Shown here: in pieces, positions 26,405 to 34,491 of the stretch
Layout of the letters: every line of letters begins with the position of its first letter
How positions within the stretch are numbered: the stretch's first letter is position 1
Source: Paractinoplanes ferrugineus
GTDB taxonomy: Bacteria > Actinomycetota > Actinomycetes > Mycobacteriales > Micromonosporaceae
NCBI RefSeq assembly: GCF_016862195.1
Contig: NZ_BOMM01000035.1
Coordinates: 124,001-188,000 of the forward strand
Length of the DNA: 64,000 nt
Direction of reading: 5' to 3'
The notes under the pieces: generated by a model
Databases searched by the model: none
What the model saw: only the letters and a program-made list of their open reading frames with translations
Told to the model about the DNA's origin: nothing
Translations under genes and position numbers: made by a program

Positions 26405-27352
26405 CTAATCGTCCTCAAGATTGCCCTGGATTCTTGGCAAACGCCTATTAAGCCACACTGACAGTGATTGCGTGTTAAAGCTACGGTCGCCAGGCTGCCA
26501 CAGCCGAATGACCATGCCGTCGATTCGGGCAGTTGCTCCCTCATAATCACGCTCTGCTGGATGGACCCTGATCGGCACAAAATTGCCTGACTTCGGCACC
26601 GGCAAGCCCAGGTCGATGGCGGCCGCCTGGGCGGCCACACGTATACCACTGAGCAGAAGGAACCCCTCGGGTGCGAGGATGTCGGCCGCGCCACCATTAG
26701 CTCGAGCCCGCTTCATGCTGTCCTTTTGCTGAGCTGTGGCTTCAACCGACGCTCGGTTGACCACGCGGCCTTCAGCGCGGCGCATCAGCTCCGCCACTCG
26801 ATGCCGCCCAGGCGGCTTAGACATGATGGCTGCCTGATCGGTGAGCGAGAGTCGGAGCAGCGTGTTCTCCGGCAGTCGAGCTTCGCGGAAGAGCCAAGAG
26901 GCTCTGGCAAGCCCTGCGACGTTGATGGTGCGCTTCAGGTCCCTGTTTGGAGCATTTAGGATTGAAATGTCTGCACGGATCACGCCTAGTGACCACACGG
27001 TTGCCAGATCATCGGCGTGGAGTAGCAGGCAAAGCTTGCTTTGAGCCTCCACCGGGATCATCCAGCCACCGAAGCGCATCGAGTACTTCGCGTCTACATC
27101 GTGACCCGCGATGGAGAAGTCCAGATCGATGCCATCCGCGAACTTGAAGCGGCGCTGAAGATTGATCTCGACAAGTGAGCCGATGTGCGTACGCTCTGTC
27201 TTCGCTAGCCTGTCGATGCTGTAGCGGCCGGTACGCTGCCCGTCATAAATCTGATCGAGCGTTTCCCGGAGAACCTGCGCTGTCTGACCACCGGTGGGAT
27301 CTAGCTCACGCAAGATCGCGACCACCTGGTCGAGGGCGGCATCATTGGACAT
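26405..27352 (-). CDS. NaeI-like type IIE restriction endonuclease
   Basis: A 315-residue homologue of NaeI (317 residues). The ATG at 27352 gives MSNDAALDQ. Catalytic positions match NaeI with a constant offset of eight: Glu62 in SLVEI, Asp78 in DLDF, Asp87 and Lys89 in DVDAKYS correspond to NaeI Glu70, Asp86, Asp95 and Lys97. NaeI Leu43, which gives topoisomerase activity when changed to Lys, is Ile35 here in TLDQIYDGQRTGR. The C-terminal half (about 165-310) is the CAP-like effector-DNA domain, with HRVAELMRRAEGRVVNRASV. NaeI cuts GCCGGC after binding a second site; the same target is likely but unproven. It is followed at 113 bases upstream by the vsr-like gene in the same direction. Confidence 0.92.
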   Translation of the reverse strand: MSNDAALDQVVAILRELDPTGGQTAQVLRETLDQIYDGQRTGRYSIDRLAKTERTHIGSLVEINLQRRFKFADGIDLDFSIAGHDVDAKYSMRFGGWMIPVEAQSKLCLLLHADDLATVWSLGVIRADISILNAPNRDLKRTINVAGLARASWLFREARLPENTLLRLSLTDQAAIMSKPPGRHRVAELMRRAEGRVVNRASVEATAQQKDSMKRARANGGAADILAPEGFLLLSGIRVAAQAAAIDLGLPVPKSGNFVPIRVHPAERDYEGATARIDGMVIRLWQPGDRSFNTQSLSVWLNRRLPRIQGNLEDD

Positions 27353-27465
27353 GAGCGATGACCCTAGACGGCAAGGCCGGTATCGACCAAGGTCCAAGGG
27401 CGAACACCTGTCCGTTTTGGGCTAGACAAGCGACCACTGCAAGGTAGTATCGTACGTATGTTCGA

Positions 27466-27930
27466 TCAGTCCAATGCTGAGCGCACGGCCGCGAGAGCTC
27501 CGTCAAGCGGCTCATGTTCCCAGATGCGAATAACCTTCCAACCCGCCTCGCCTAGGGCCTTATTAGCTAGGCCGTCACGTTCCATGTTCCGCCGGAGTTT
27601 AGGCGCCCAGTACCACTCGTTCGTGGTTGGCTGCCGACCATGTTCTGGGCAGACGTGCCAAAAGCATCCATCGACAAACACGGCGACCTTTCGCCTCGTG
27701 AAGACGATGTCCGGGCGTACTCGTGCATCGGGTAACTTGAGGAGCAGATCCTTGCGATAGCGATAGCCAAGACGGTGAAGCGCCGTGCGAAGCGCCAGTT
27801 CGGGCTTGGTGTTGCTCCGACGGTTGGCTTGCATGTTGCGAGACCGGCCCGGGTTCAGCGGGGCCGGATATAGAGCCTTCGTATGAGCTTGCCGTCGTCG
27901 CTCTTCAGGGTCACCTGACGACACGACCAT
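27466..27930 (-). CDS. vsr: Very short patch repair (Vsr) endonuclease
   Basis: A 154-residue Vsr protein that nicks T:G mismatches arising from deaminated 5-methylcytosine. Motifs are TKPELALR with Glu44, RPDIVF with Asp74, FVDGCFWH with His92, and CPEHG with His97. The position of E. coli Vsr His64 is Asp87 here, as in many actinobacterial members. The ATG at 27930 is chosen because the conserved region begins about 26 residues later; a TTG at 27987 would add 19 residues of no clear character. It is divergent from the cytosine methyltransferase whose mutagenic side effect it would correct. Confidence 0.92.
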   Translation of the reverse strand: MVVSSGDPEERRRQAHTKALYPAPLNPGRSRNMQANRRSNTKPELALRTALHRLGYRYRKDLLLKLPDARVRPDIVFTRRKVAVFVDGCFWHVCPEHGRQPTTNEWYWAPKLRRNMERDGLANKALGEAGWKVIRIWEHEPLDGALAAVRSALD

Positions 27931-28022
27931 CCCCTCACTACCTCGGACGCGCAGCTGCCTCAGTGCTTGAGGCAAGATACTCCGCAACAGTTCGCGCGTG
28001 CCTCACCCAGGAAGGATGCCTT

Positions 28023-29261
28023 GTGGCCAGTCACGATGTAGTTGAGATCTGCGCCGGAGCCGGCGGCCAGGCTCTTGGGCTAGAGAAGGCAGGTTTTGAG
28101 CACACACTTGCCGTTGAGCTCGATGCCCATGCCGTGAGCACCCTTGAGCACAACAGGCCTTCCTGGAAAGTCGCACACGGCGACGTGGCCAGTCGTGACG
28201 TTTGGGATCCAAAGAAGTACCAGAAGGTCGCTCTGCTGGCGGGAGGTGTCCCCTGCCCTCCCTTCACCATTGCGGGTAAGCAGCTCGGAGCGACCGACGA
28301 ACGCGATCTCTTTGCCTGGGCTGTCGAACTTGCCAATGTTATGCAGCCACGAGCTCTGCTCCTGGAGAACGTCCGTGGGTTGAGCATGCCGCGCTTCTCC
28401 GGCTATCGGCAGCATGTGCTCGATCGCCTCGCATCCATGGGTTACGTGGCTTCGTGGAGACTCCTCCAAGCTTCCGATTTCGGCGTTCCCCAGCTGCGGC
28501 CTCGGTTTGTTCTGGTTGCCATGCGCTCTGCCGACGCCGCGTACTTCCAATGGCCGGAGCCAGTCGAAAAGACGCCCACTGTCGGTGAGGCGCTCGGCGA
28601 GATGATGGCTGCAGGCGGCTGGGAGGACGCCAAAAAATGGGCTGCGGGCGCCAACCGGATCGCACCAACGATCGTGGGCGGCTCCAAAAAGCATGGAGGC
28701 GCCGATCTCGGCCCAACCCGCGCCAAACGTGCGTGGAAAGAGCTGGGCGTTGACGCTTTGGGCGTAGCTGATGCGCCTCCTGGCCCGGGTGCCAAGTTCG
28801 AGGTGGGCCCGAAACTGACGACCGAGATGGTTGCCCGCATCCAGGGCTGGTCTGACGACTTCCCGTGGGAGTTCCAGGGACGCAAGACCACCCGGTACCG
28901 GCAGATCGGCAATGCGTTTCCGCCGCCCGTGGCGGCTGCCGTGGGCGAAGCAATCATGCGTGCCTTCAAGGGTGAGGCCCCGCGTACTGCGCCCCAGCCA
29001 TCTGAGCAGGATCCCATCTATAAAGCCTTGCGAGCAGCCACTGATTTCGTCAGTGCCGACCAGCTCAGCCGAGCGAGTGGGGTGCTGGATACACCAGAGC
29101 TCGAACGACGGATCAGCCTATTGAGTCGGGATTTCGACATCGACATCCAAGAGCGTGCGACCGGCGTTGCCTACAAGCTGGGCGGTTTCAAAGCCTTCAT
29201 CGGGCAGGCCGACCACAGCCGACACGATCAGTTCGAGAAGCACCGGTCCCATATTAGCTAG
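28023..29261 (+). CDS. C5 DNA cytosine methyltransferase (NaeI-type modification enzyme)
   Basis: A 412-residue methyltransferase starting at GTG with AGGAAGGA at 28009-28016. Motif I is EICAGAGGQALGLEKAG (residues 8-24), motif IV is GGVPCPPFT with catalytic Cys78, motif VI is LLLENVRG, motif VIII is QLRPRFVLV, and motif X is YRQIGNAFPPPVA. An extra C-terminal winged-helix-like segment (about residues 330-395, YKALRAATDFVSADQLSRAS) follows the catalytic core. It should protect the target of the adjacent NaeI-like enzyme, inferred as GCCGGC. It converges on the second NaeI-fold gene with 36 bases between stops. Confidence 0.93.
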   Translation: MASHDVVEICAGAGGQALGLEKAGFEHTLAVELDAHAVSTLEHNRPSWKVAHGDVASRDVWDPKKYQKVALLAGGVPCPPFTIAGKQLGATDERDLFAWAVELANVMQPRALLLENVRGLSMPRFSGYRQHVLDRLASMGYVASWRLLQASDFGVPQLRPRFVLVAMRSADAAYFQWPEPVEKTPTVGEALGEMMAAGGWEDAKKWAAGANRIAPTIVGGSKKHGGADLGPTRAKRAWKELGVDALGVADAPPGPGAKFEVGPKLTTEMVARIQGWSDDFPWEFQGRKTTRYRQIGNAFPPPVAAAVGEAIMRAFKGEAPRTAPQPSEQDPIYKALRAATDFVSADQLSRASGVLDTPELERRISLLSRDFDIDIQERATGVAYKLGGFKAFIGQADHSRHDQFEKHRSHIS

Positions 29262-29297
29262 GCAATGAGAATTTGGGCGCGAACCGCTGAACTAGTT

Positions 29298-30344
29298 TCA
29301 GTTCTCGCGAGCTGTTTGATCGGAGAGCTCAGAGTGAAGGCCGTCGGATCCTCCTTCAAAGGAGAAATTTCGCGCTGAATAAGCGCGGCGGATCGTGGCC
29401 TTGCTGCTCTCATCTAGTTTATCGAGAGGAACAGCTGCCCACGCGGCTGAGCTTAGGTCCAGGTCCAACTCTTCGGCGACTCTGCGGTGCTCGATCCATG
29501 TCCCGCATAAGAGCTCGTAGCCGTTGTTTCGCATGGTATTGCGGATCTTCCGAACGCGGTTGATCGGGTCGTTGCGGCCCGCGCAGACGGTAAGTATTGT
29601 CGGTCGAGGTATCACCGTCTCCGGAAGTGATGTGAACAAGTCTATTAGTCTCGGCTCCTGGCCCCGGCTGTCAAATACCTTAGCGGCTTGGCCTGGAGTC
29701 AGCCTCTTGAGTGGGTTTTCGCGCATCTTTTTTTCTGGATAGAGTTTGATTCCAAAGCGAATGCGAGCAGCTGCGCTAATTGTGCGTTTGCCGTCATTGT
29801 TAATCCCGTCGTTGAGCCAAGCCCGATGAGTGCGAATGAGCCAAGACTCGTGCGTGTTTTTTTCAATATCAAGCCGGATGGCGAGAGTAATTCCGCACTG
29901 ACCCTCGCGAGGGATAGTCCAATTCGAACCTATTGTCCCTTTTAGCTCAACATCAACACTCGCAATTTCGGTGTCAGGGTGCTTCTTCTTTGGCAGGCCA
30001 AGGTATTGAAGAACGTGGTACTGAAGCTTGGTTCCGATCACGCGCTTCTCGTCGCTGTCGACGTCAGGATCACCCAGGTCGTATCGGCCGGTGCGCGCAC
30101 AATCAAGAACATAGTAGACGGTATCTTCGAGAGCATCTCCAATGGTTGACGCGAAATCTTGTCGATTTTCTATCCAGGAGTGAACCGTCTTCAGGTCAAC
30201 GTCATCCTGGCCTGTCTCTATGACATGGGCCTCGTCCCGGTCGTTCAGGCAAATTTGTCCTGGACCGAGCAAGATTCTTGCTCCGTGTTCTCTTCTGCGC
30301 TTATTGTTGGGGATGCGACTAAGGTCGTCACGTTCTTTTCGCAT
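29298..30344 (-). CDS. Diverged NaeI-fold endonuclease-like protein (second copy in the island)
   Basis: A 348-residue protein. Its RTGRYDL motif (84-90) parallels RTGRYSI of the first NaeI-like protein. The stretch PDTEIASVDVELKG (123-136) aligns without gaps to DLDFSIAGHDVDAKY there: Asp124, Glu133 and Lys135 take the places of Asp78, Asp87 and Lys89. The upstream catalytic Glu is replaced by Gln108 in GTKLQY. A C-terminal domain (about 240-345) parallels the NaeI effector-binding domain. It has an extra N-terminal extension of about 45 residues. Codon use is AT-rich, unlike the chromosome. It is the last gene of the ParB-helicase-DUF3883 operon, 65 bases after DUF3883, so its function is probably tied to that module. 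The identity as NaeI-fold is firm by motif; cleavage activity and target are unknown. Confidence 0.8.
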   Translation of the reverse strand: MRKERDDLSRIPNNKRRREHGARILLGPGQICLNDRDEAHVIETGQDDVDLKTVHSWIENRQDFASTIGDALEDTVYYVLDCARTGRYDLGDPDVDSDEKRVIGTKLQYHVLQYLGLPKKKHPDTEIASVDVELKGTIGSNWTIPREGQCGITLAIRLDIEKNTHESWLIRTHRAWLNDGINNDGKRTISAAARIRFGIKLYPEKKMRENPLKRLTPGQAAKVFDSRGQEPRLIDLFTSLPETVIPRPTILTVCAGRNDPINRVRKIRNTMRNNGYELLCGTWIEHRRVAEELDLDLSSAAWAAVPLDKLDESSKATIRRAYSARNFSFEGGSDGLHSELSDQTAREN

Positions 30345-30409
30345 TCGTGCCTGCCGCTCTCGTAGTGCGGTTGCGCTGATACAGCGTTGCTGCGTGGTTC
30401 AGGGGCTAA

Positions 30410-31228
30410 TCAGAGTAGGCTAATATTGTCTGGCAAGGCAATTATGCCGCGTCGAATTTGGTCAGGTGAAACTTCGATTCGCGCTGTCTCCCAACGAGCG
30501 TAAATAGAACTATCTATCGGTGCCACCTTCTCAATCCACGTCCTGGTGACAGTGTTAATAGCTACTATTTCCATGTCTATGTCAAGTCGTAAGAGGACTA
30601 ATGTCCACGTCGGCTCCCGACGCATGGTTTCGAACTCGTTGCGAGACAGGTAAATCGTGGCGCGTGATTGTCGCCGCGTCGATTTGACTTCAATTAGGGC
30701 GTTTGCGGTAGGAGAAGAAACGGCAATATCGTAGCCGAGTCCATCGCAGTTTGCAGCGACGTGTGTTACGTCGCCGGGAACGTTCGCTTTGATCAGCCGG
30801 AACAAGGCAAGCTCGCCGGCCAACCCGATCCGGGCGCGCTCCTCAGTGTCAACCTTCCCCCACAGCGCCGAGACATGTTCGAACGCCTTAGGTCGGCTGA
30901 TACCCAATGCTTCGGCCGCGAGCAGAGCATCTTCGGGAAGCTCGTCAACAGTGCGGACCAGTACATCGAAATCTTGTAGCCACGTCGTTCCGCCTGTGCT
31001 GATCGCCGAGGTGAAGACACGCTGCGCAGGCGCGTCCGGGCCAACTAGGCTATCGAGTAGTCCGGTCGTCGCTAACCAAGCATAAGCGACCTCGTACTGG
31101 GTCGGTGTCAGGTCGCTGAAGTCGCGATGGTTGGTGAAGAGAGCGCGGCAACGTGCGACGCCAGACTGGGGCAGCCGTTCCAGCCAGCGAACCGCTGCTC
31201 GCAGCGTCGGCTCAGGAGGGATTGGCAT
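30410..31228 (-). CDS. DUF3883 (NO VEIN-type) nuclease-fold protein
   Basis: A 272-residue protein. The ATG at 31228 overlaps the helicase stop by 17 bases; longer upstream starts exist but would overlap further. The N-terminal half (about 1-120) is helical. The C-terminal half is a DUF3883 domain, a PD-(D/E)XK-like fold, with RIGLAGELALFRLI, DGLGYDIAVSS and NALIEVKSTR, so the Asp and Glu-x-Lys metal-binding residues are intact. DUF3883 is common in defence operons next to helicases. It may cleave or bind DNA delivered by the helicase. The fold is supported by motif; the activity is inference. Confidence 0.82.
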   Translation of the reverse strand: MPIPPEPTLRAAVRWLERLPQSGVARCRALFTNHRDFSDLTPTQYEVAYAWLATTGLLDSLVGPDAPAQRVFTSAISTGGTTWLQDFDVLVRTVDELPEDALLAAEALGISRPKAFEHVSALWGKVDTEERARIGLAGELALFRLIKANVPGDVTHVAANCDGLGYDIAVSSPTANALIEVKSTRRQSRATIYLSRNEFETMRREPTWTLVLLRLDIDMEIVAINTVTRTWIEKVAPIDSSIYARWETARIEVSPDQIRRGIIALPDNISLL

Positions 31229-33038
31229 GGAGATGGCCCATAATTGCCCGCAGGTCGCTGGCCTCAATTTCACTACCCACCGTGGGCTCTCCAGCGAGAT
31301 CTGCAAGCACCCGAACTGCGGGATCGTCCAAGATGATTCCCATGAAGCGCAGCTTCTCGCCAAGGCGATGTTCGACCACATCGTCAATGGTTTCTTCGGC
31401 GGCCAAGATGGTCACTCGTGTCTCAACGCCAGGTGCGAGGCCGAGACGGTGAATGCGGTCGATACTCTGGAGGAACTGTCCGGCGGCGAAGCTTCGATCG
31501 ACGTAGATCGCATCGTGGCACTCCTTGTGCAGGCTGATTCCTTCGCCCAGCGTTGCCGGGTTGGAAAGCAAAACCATGCATGTCGGGTCGCTCCGGAAGC
31601 GCTCGATCTCCCCCTCACGGTCAAGCGTTCCACCGTGGACCAGTGCAGGCTGGAACTCCTGCAGCATTTGCATCAGCGTATTAAGGCTTCGGATGAACGT
31701 TGACCACACAAGTGTCTTGCGTCCAGCGGCAGCATTCTCGGCGACGATTGCTAGGACTTCCTGATACTTCGGGGACGTCTCGTAGGCGGGGAGATCCCGC
31801 ATGATTTGGAAGAGTGGCGCATCTTCAGGAACCGCGAGGGGCGGAACTTGATAGGCGAGTGGGTCATGCCGGGTAGTTCCCACCGCTAACAAGGCCGGAC
31901 TTGTAGCTGCCATCAACATGTATACGACGATCTTGCCGAGGGTCTGGAAGTCTGCCTCCGCGTTGGCCACCCGAGCCGAAAACCGCCCTAAGAGGGCGTC
32001 GTAGATCTCCCGATGAAGAGGGGGCATCTGAACAACACGCAGTCGCACCGTCACTGGCGGCAAGCCAAGTTCAGTCTTTGTGGTCCTAGCAAAGAGCGGT
32101 CGGAGTACCTGGCTGGCTTTGACAAGGTCACCACCGCCAACTGTTTGAATGACCTTCGCCCGTCCATGCCCAGGCCAGACAAAGCTAAAGAGATTCTCAA
32201 GGTCCCTCGCGCCGTTTGGCGCCGGCGTGCCGGTGAGAATTAGTCGATGATCGGCGATCGGGCCGAGTGCTAAGCAGGCAGATCCATAGATGCCGTCTGC
32301 TCCGAGCTTCATACGGTGAGCCTCGTCGAGGATCAGAACCGACTTGCGAGAACCGAGCCAGGTGCCGAGCTCGTTGACAGAGCTAGTGAGGCGTTCGTAG
32401 TTGATGATGAACGCCTCGGCGGCGGGATCCGGGCTACGGTCGTAGACCGCCATACGCAGCGGTGCCTTGAGGCATACCACGTTTTCGTACATCCACGCGT
32501 CGTAGCAGGATTTCGGGCCTACTATGAGAAGCCGCTCGATGTGGCCCGAACGCCGAAGGGCCTCGAAAACAGCCAGGCTGACCCTGGTCTTGCCTGCCCC
32601 CGGCACCGAGAAGTTCGCACCGTGGCGAAGCGAAAGCAGGTGGGCGATGTCCCGCCGCTGGAAGTCCGTGAGGTCGCCGACCCAGTTGGGGCCAAGCAGT
32701 TCGTCGATCTGGCCAGGGGAGACCTCCGCTGGTTGCACAGACTGGTGGTCAAGTCGTTCGGCAACGGAATGCGCGTCTCTTGCGGAATCCGTCGCCAGCT
32801 GGGCAAGTTTTGGTTCCCACACGACTGTGCCAGGTTCCGGCCATGTTCCTAGGCAAGCAAGATTCGTCAGCAATTCATCGAGCTCAAGGTCAATCGTGCC
32901 GGGCAATCGCTGAGTGCTGCTTTGGAAACGAAGTGCGAGCCGCCGCAGATCATCCTCACATCCCGGGCGGGCACGTAGACGCGCCTTGCCAGCAGAATCT
33001 CCGAACTCGACATGGAGGCTTGGTTCAAGCACGGTCAT
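31212..33038 (-). CDS. SNF2/DEAH-type DNA helicase or translocase
   Basis: A 608-residue superfamily 2 ATPase. The ATG at 33038 overlaps the ParB-like stop (ATGA). An N-terminal domain of about 130 residues precedes the motor. Motif I is SVPGAGKTRVSL (about residues 147-158), motif II is LILDEAHRMK (about 236-245), motif III is ILTGTPAPNG, and motif VI is QSIDRIHRLG (about 544-553). VWSTFIRSLNTL marks the start of the second RecA-like domain. These features place it with SNF2-like DNA translocases of defence systems rather than with chromatin remodellers. It would move along DNA and hand it to the DUF3883 or NaeI-fold protein of the same operon. Confidence 0.87.
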   Translation of the reverse strand: MTVLEPSLHVEFGDSAGKARLRARPGCEDDLRRLALRFQSSTQRLPGTIDLELDELLTNLACLGTWPEPGTVVWEPKLAQLATDSARDAHSVAERLDHQSVQPAEVSPGQIDELLGPNWVGDLTDFQRRDIAHLLSLRHGANFSVPGAGKTRVSLAVFEALRRSGHIERLLIVGPKSCYDAWMYENVVCLKAPLRMAVYDRSPDPAAEAFIINYERLTSSVNELGTWLGSRKSVLILDEAHRMKLGADGIYGSACLALGPIADHRLILTGTPAPNGARDLENLFSFVWPGHGRAKVIQTVGGGDLVKASQVLRPLFARTTKTELGLPPVTVRLRVVQMPPLHREIYDALLGRFSARVANAEADFQTLGKIVVYMLMAATSPALLAVGTTRHDPLAYQVPPLAVPEDAPLFQIMRDLPAYETSPKYQEVLAIVAENAAAGRKTLVWSTFIRSLNTLMQMLQEFQPALVHGGTLDREGEIERFRSDPTCMVLLSNPATLGEGISLHKECHDAIYVDRSFAAGQFLQSIDRIHRLGLAPGVETRVTILAAEETIDDVVEHRLGEKLRFMGIILDDPAVRVLADLAGEPTVGSEIEASDLRAIMGHLHANPS

Positions 33039-34450
33039 CGGCTCAACGGGTTCCGAGTCGAGTCGAGAAGCCACTTCACGCCGTCACCAGGCGTATCAAA
33101 AGCACGTCCAGCCTGTCTAGCCAGCCGGGCCAGGCTGTCACGTAGTGTGATCAGGGCGTCGTCAAATGCCTCTTCGTCGAGGGCATGCTTTGCGCGGGCC
33201 TCGGCGAACTCAGCGCCACATTGGTTGAGGTAGTCGGCAGCGTCGGTGACTCGCTCAGTCACCGCGACCTGGCGCTTCTGAAGTTGAGCGTTCTGGCCGG
33301 CCATCTTGACGGCAATGTCGAAAGTACTACGGGCCGTCTTGATTAGACTATCTGTTTCGGCCACTTCAGCAGGCTTGAGTTTACCGCCAGCCTTCGCTGC
33401 GGCACTCGCACGTAGCAGCGAATCGGTCAATGCGCGTGTGGTGGTGGCAGCAACCGAGGCTCCGGGCACGACGACACCGGCGAGGCCAGGGATCGCTATG
33501 CTTGCGGCTTCCTGCTTTGAGGGACGCAGTCCGTCCGGAAGCCGGGAATCGAGATATTTACCGTAAAAGTCAGATTCTGCGAGTCGCACCGAGGTCTTCG
33601 GATAGTTCAGTACTACCATCGAGAGGCGCGTCTCTTTGAGCTGTTCGGCAGCATCGGGATTAGTCCTTACGAGCTTCGAATAATCGCGCTGGAGCTCGCG
33701 GAGCTTTTCTTGGTGATCTTCGAAGTCGATTTCGCGCAGGGCAGTTCCTTTTGCGGTTCTGCTGCGGTCGATCGCCTCTTTGATGAGCTGATAAACCCAT
33801 CGGTCTTGCCGGAGGGTCTGAGGCTTGATGTTGAATGCCCGTGCGACGTCCTCCTCACGCAGACCGCTTGCGAGCTCCTCCTCGACTGCGATCAGCCGGT
33901 TTATATAAGAGTAATCACGCCGTTTGTCTCGACGAAGCTGGAGTGACAGTTCGACTGAGTTGATGTCTCGGCGGGACGTATCCATCGGCAGCACAGCAAC
34001 TCGAATGTTTTTGACGCCGAGTTCCCTTAAGGCGGCGCACCGAGTATTTCCATCCACCAGAATTCCGTCCGGACTAATGATGCCGGGTTCCTTTTGCCCA
34101 AATTCGTCAAGCTCTTCGCAGAGTGCGGTGTAGTCTGGGTCAACCTGGTCCGGATTGGACGGCTTGCGTGTTAGAAGATGGTGGAGGTACTGCTGAGATA
34201 CCTCGCTCCAGGGTGCCTTCTCTAGCTCAAAAGTCCGTTCCCGGTCAAGGCTGCGCTGGGCACGGATACGGTGAGTGTCGGGATTGAAGTAGACCATGTC
34301 GGTCGGCATAGAGATGACCGGGAGGTGTCTCTGTTCGTCACGCCAGTCGATCGTAACCTTCGCCCCGTTCTCCAGGGTTGCCTGGCGCACACGCTCCTCG
34401 ACAAGCGTCCGAATTTTCTCGCCTTCGGGTGGGGTTCCGAAGTTCGACAT
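33035..34450 (-). CDS. ParB N-terminal-domain protein of a defence operon
   Basis: A 471-residue protein, first gene of the minus-strand operon. A ParB/sulfiredoxin-type domain (about residues 40-170) contains GIISPDGILVDGNTRCAALRELG, where the DGNTR signature fits the family nucleotide-binding site. A helix-turn-helix-like region follows (about 175-240, LASGLREEDVARAFNIKP). A long helical C-terminal half (about 330-450) could form a coiled coil. It lacks a ParA neighbour and centromere-like repeats, so plasmid partition is unlikely. ParB-like proteins in defence loci can act as DNA-bound switches that use CTP or ATP; its role as specificity or sensor component is inference. Confidence 0.78.
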   Translation of the reverse strand: MSNFGTPPEGEKIRTLVEERVRQATLENGAKVTIDWRDEQRHLPVISMPTDMVYFNPDTHRIRAQRSLDRERTFELEKAPWSEVSQQYLHHLLTRKPSNPDQVDPDYTALCEELDEFGQKEPGIISPDGILVDGNTRCAALRELGVKNIRVAVLPMDTSRRDINSVELSLQLRRDKRRDYSYINRLIAVEEELASGLREEDVARAFNIKPQTLRQDRWVYQLIKEAIDRSRTAKGTALREIDFEDHQEKLRELQRDYSKLVRTNPDAAEQLKETRLSMVVLNYPKTSVRLAESDFYGKYLDSRLPDGLRPSKQEAASIAIPGLAGVVVPGASVAATTTRALTDSLLRASAAAKAGGKLKPAEVAETDSLIKTARSTFDIAVKMAGQNAQLQKRQVAVTERVTDAADYLNQCGAEFAEARAKHALDEEAFDDALITLRDSLARLARQAGRAFDTPGDGVKWLLDSTRNPLSR

Positions 34451-34491
34451 TACTGAAGCCTCCCGCGCTTACCTGCCGGATTGACTGATGC

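Noticed and set aside
33035..34450. Plasmid partition locus from the ParB-like gene
   Set aside because: No ParA partner and no iterated centromere-like repeats; the gene is coupled to a SNF2 helicase.
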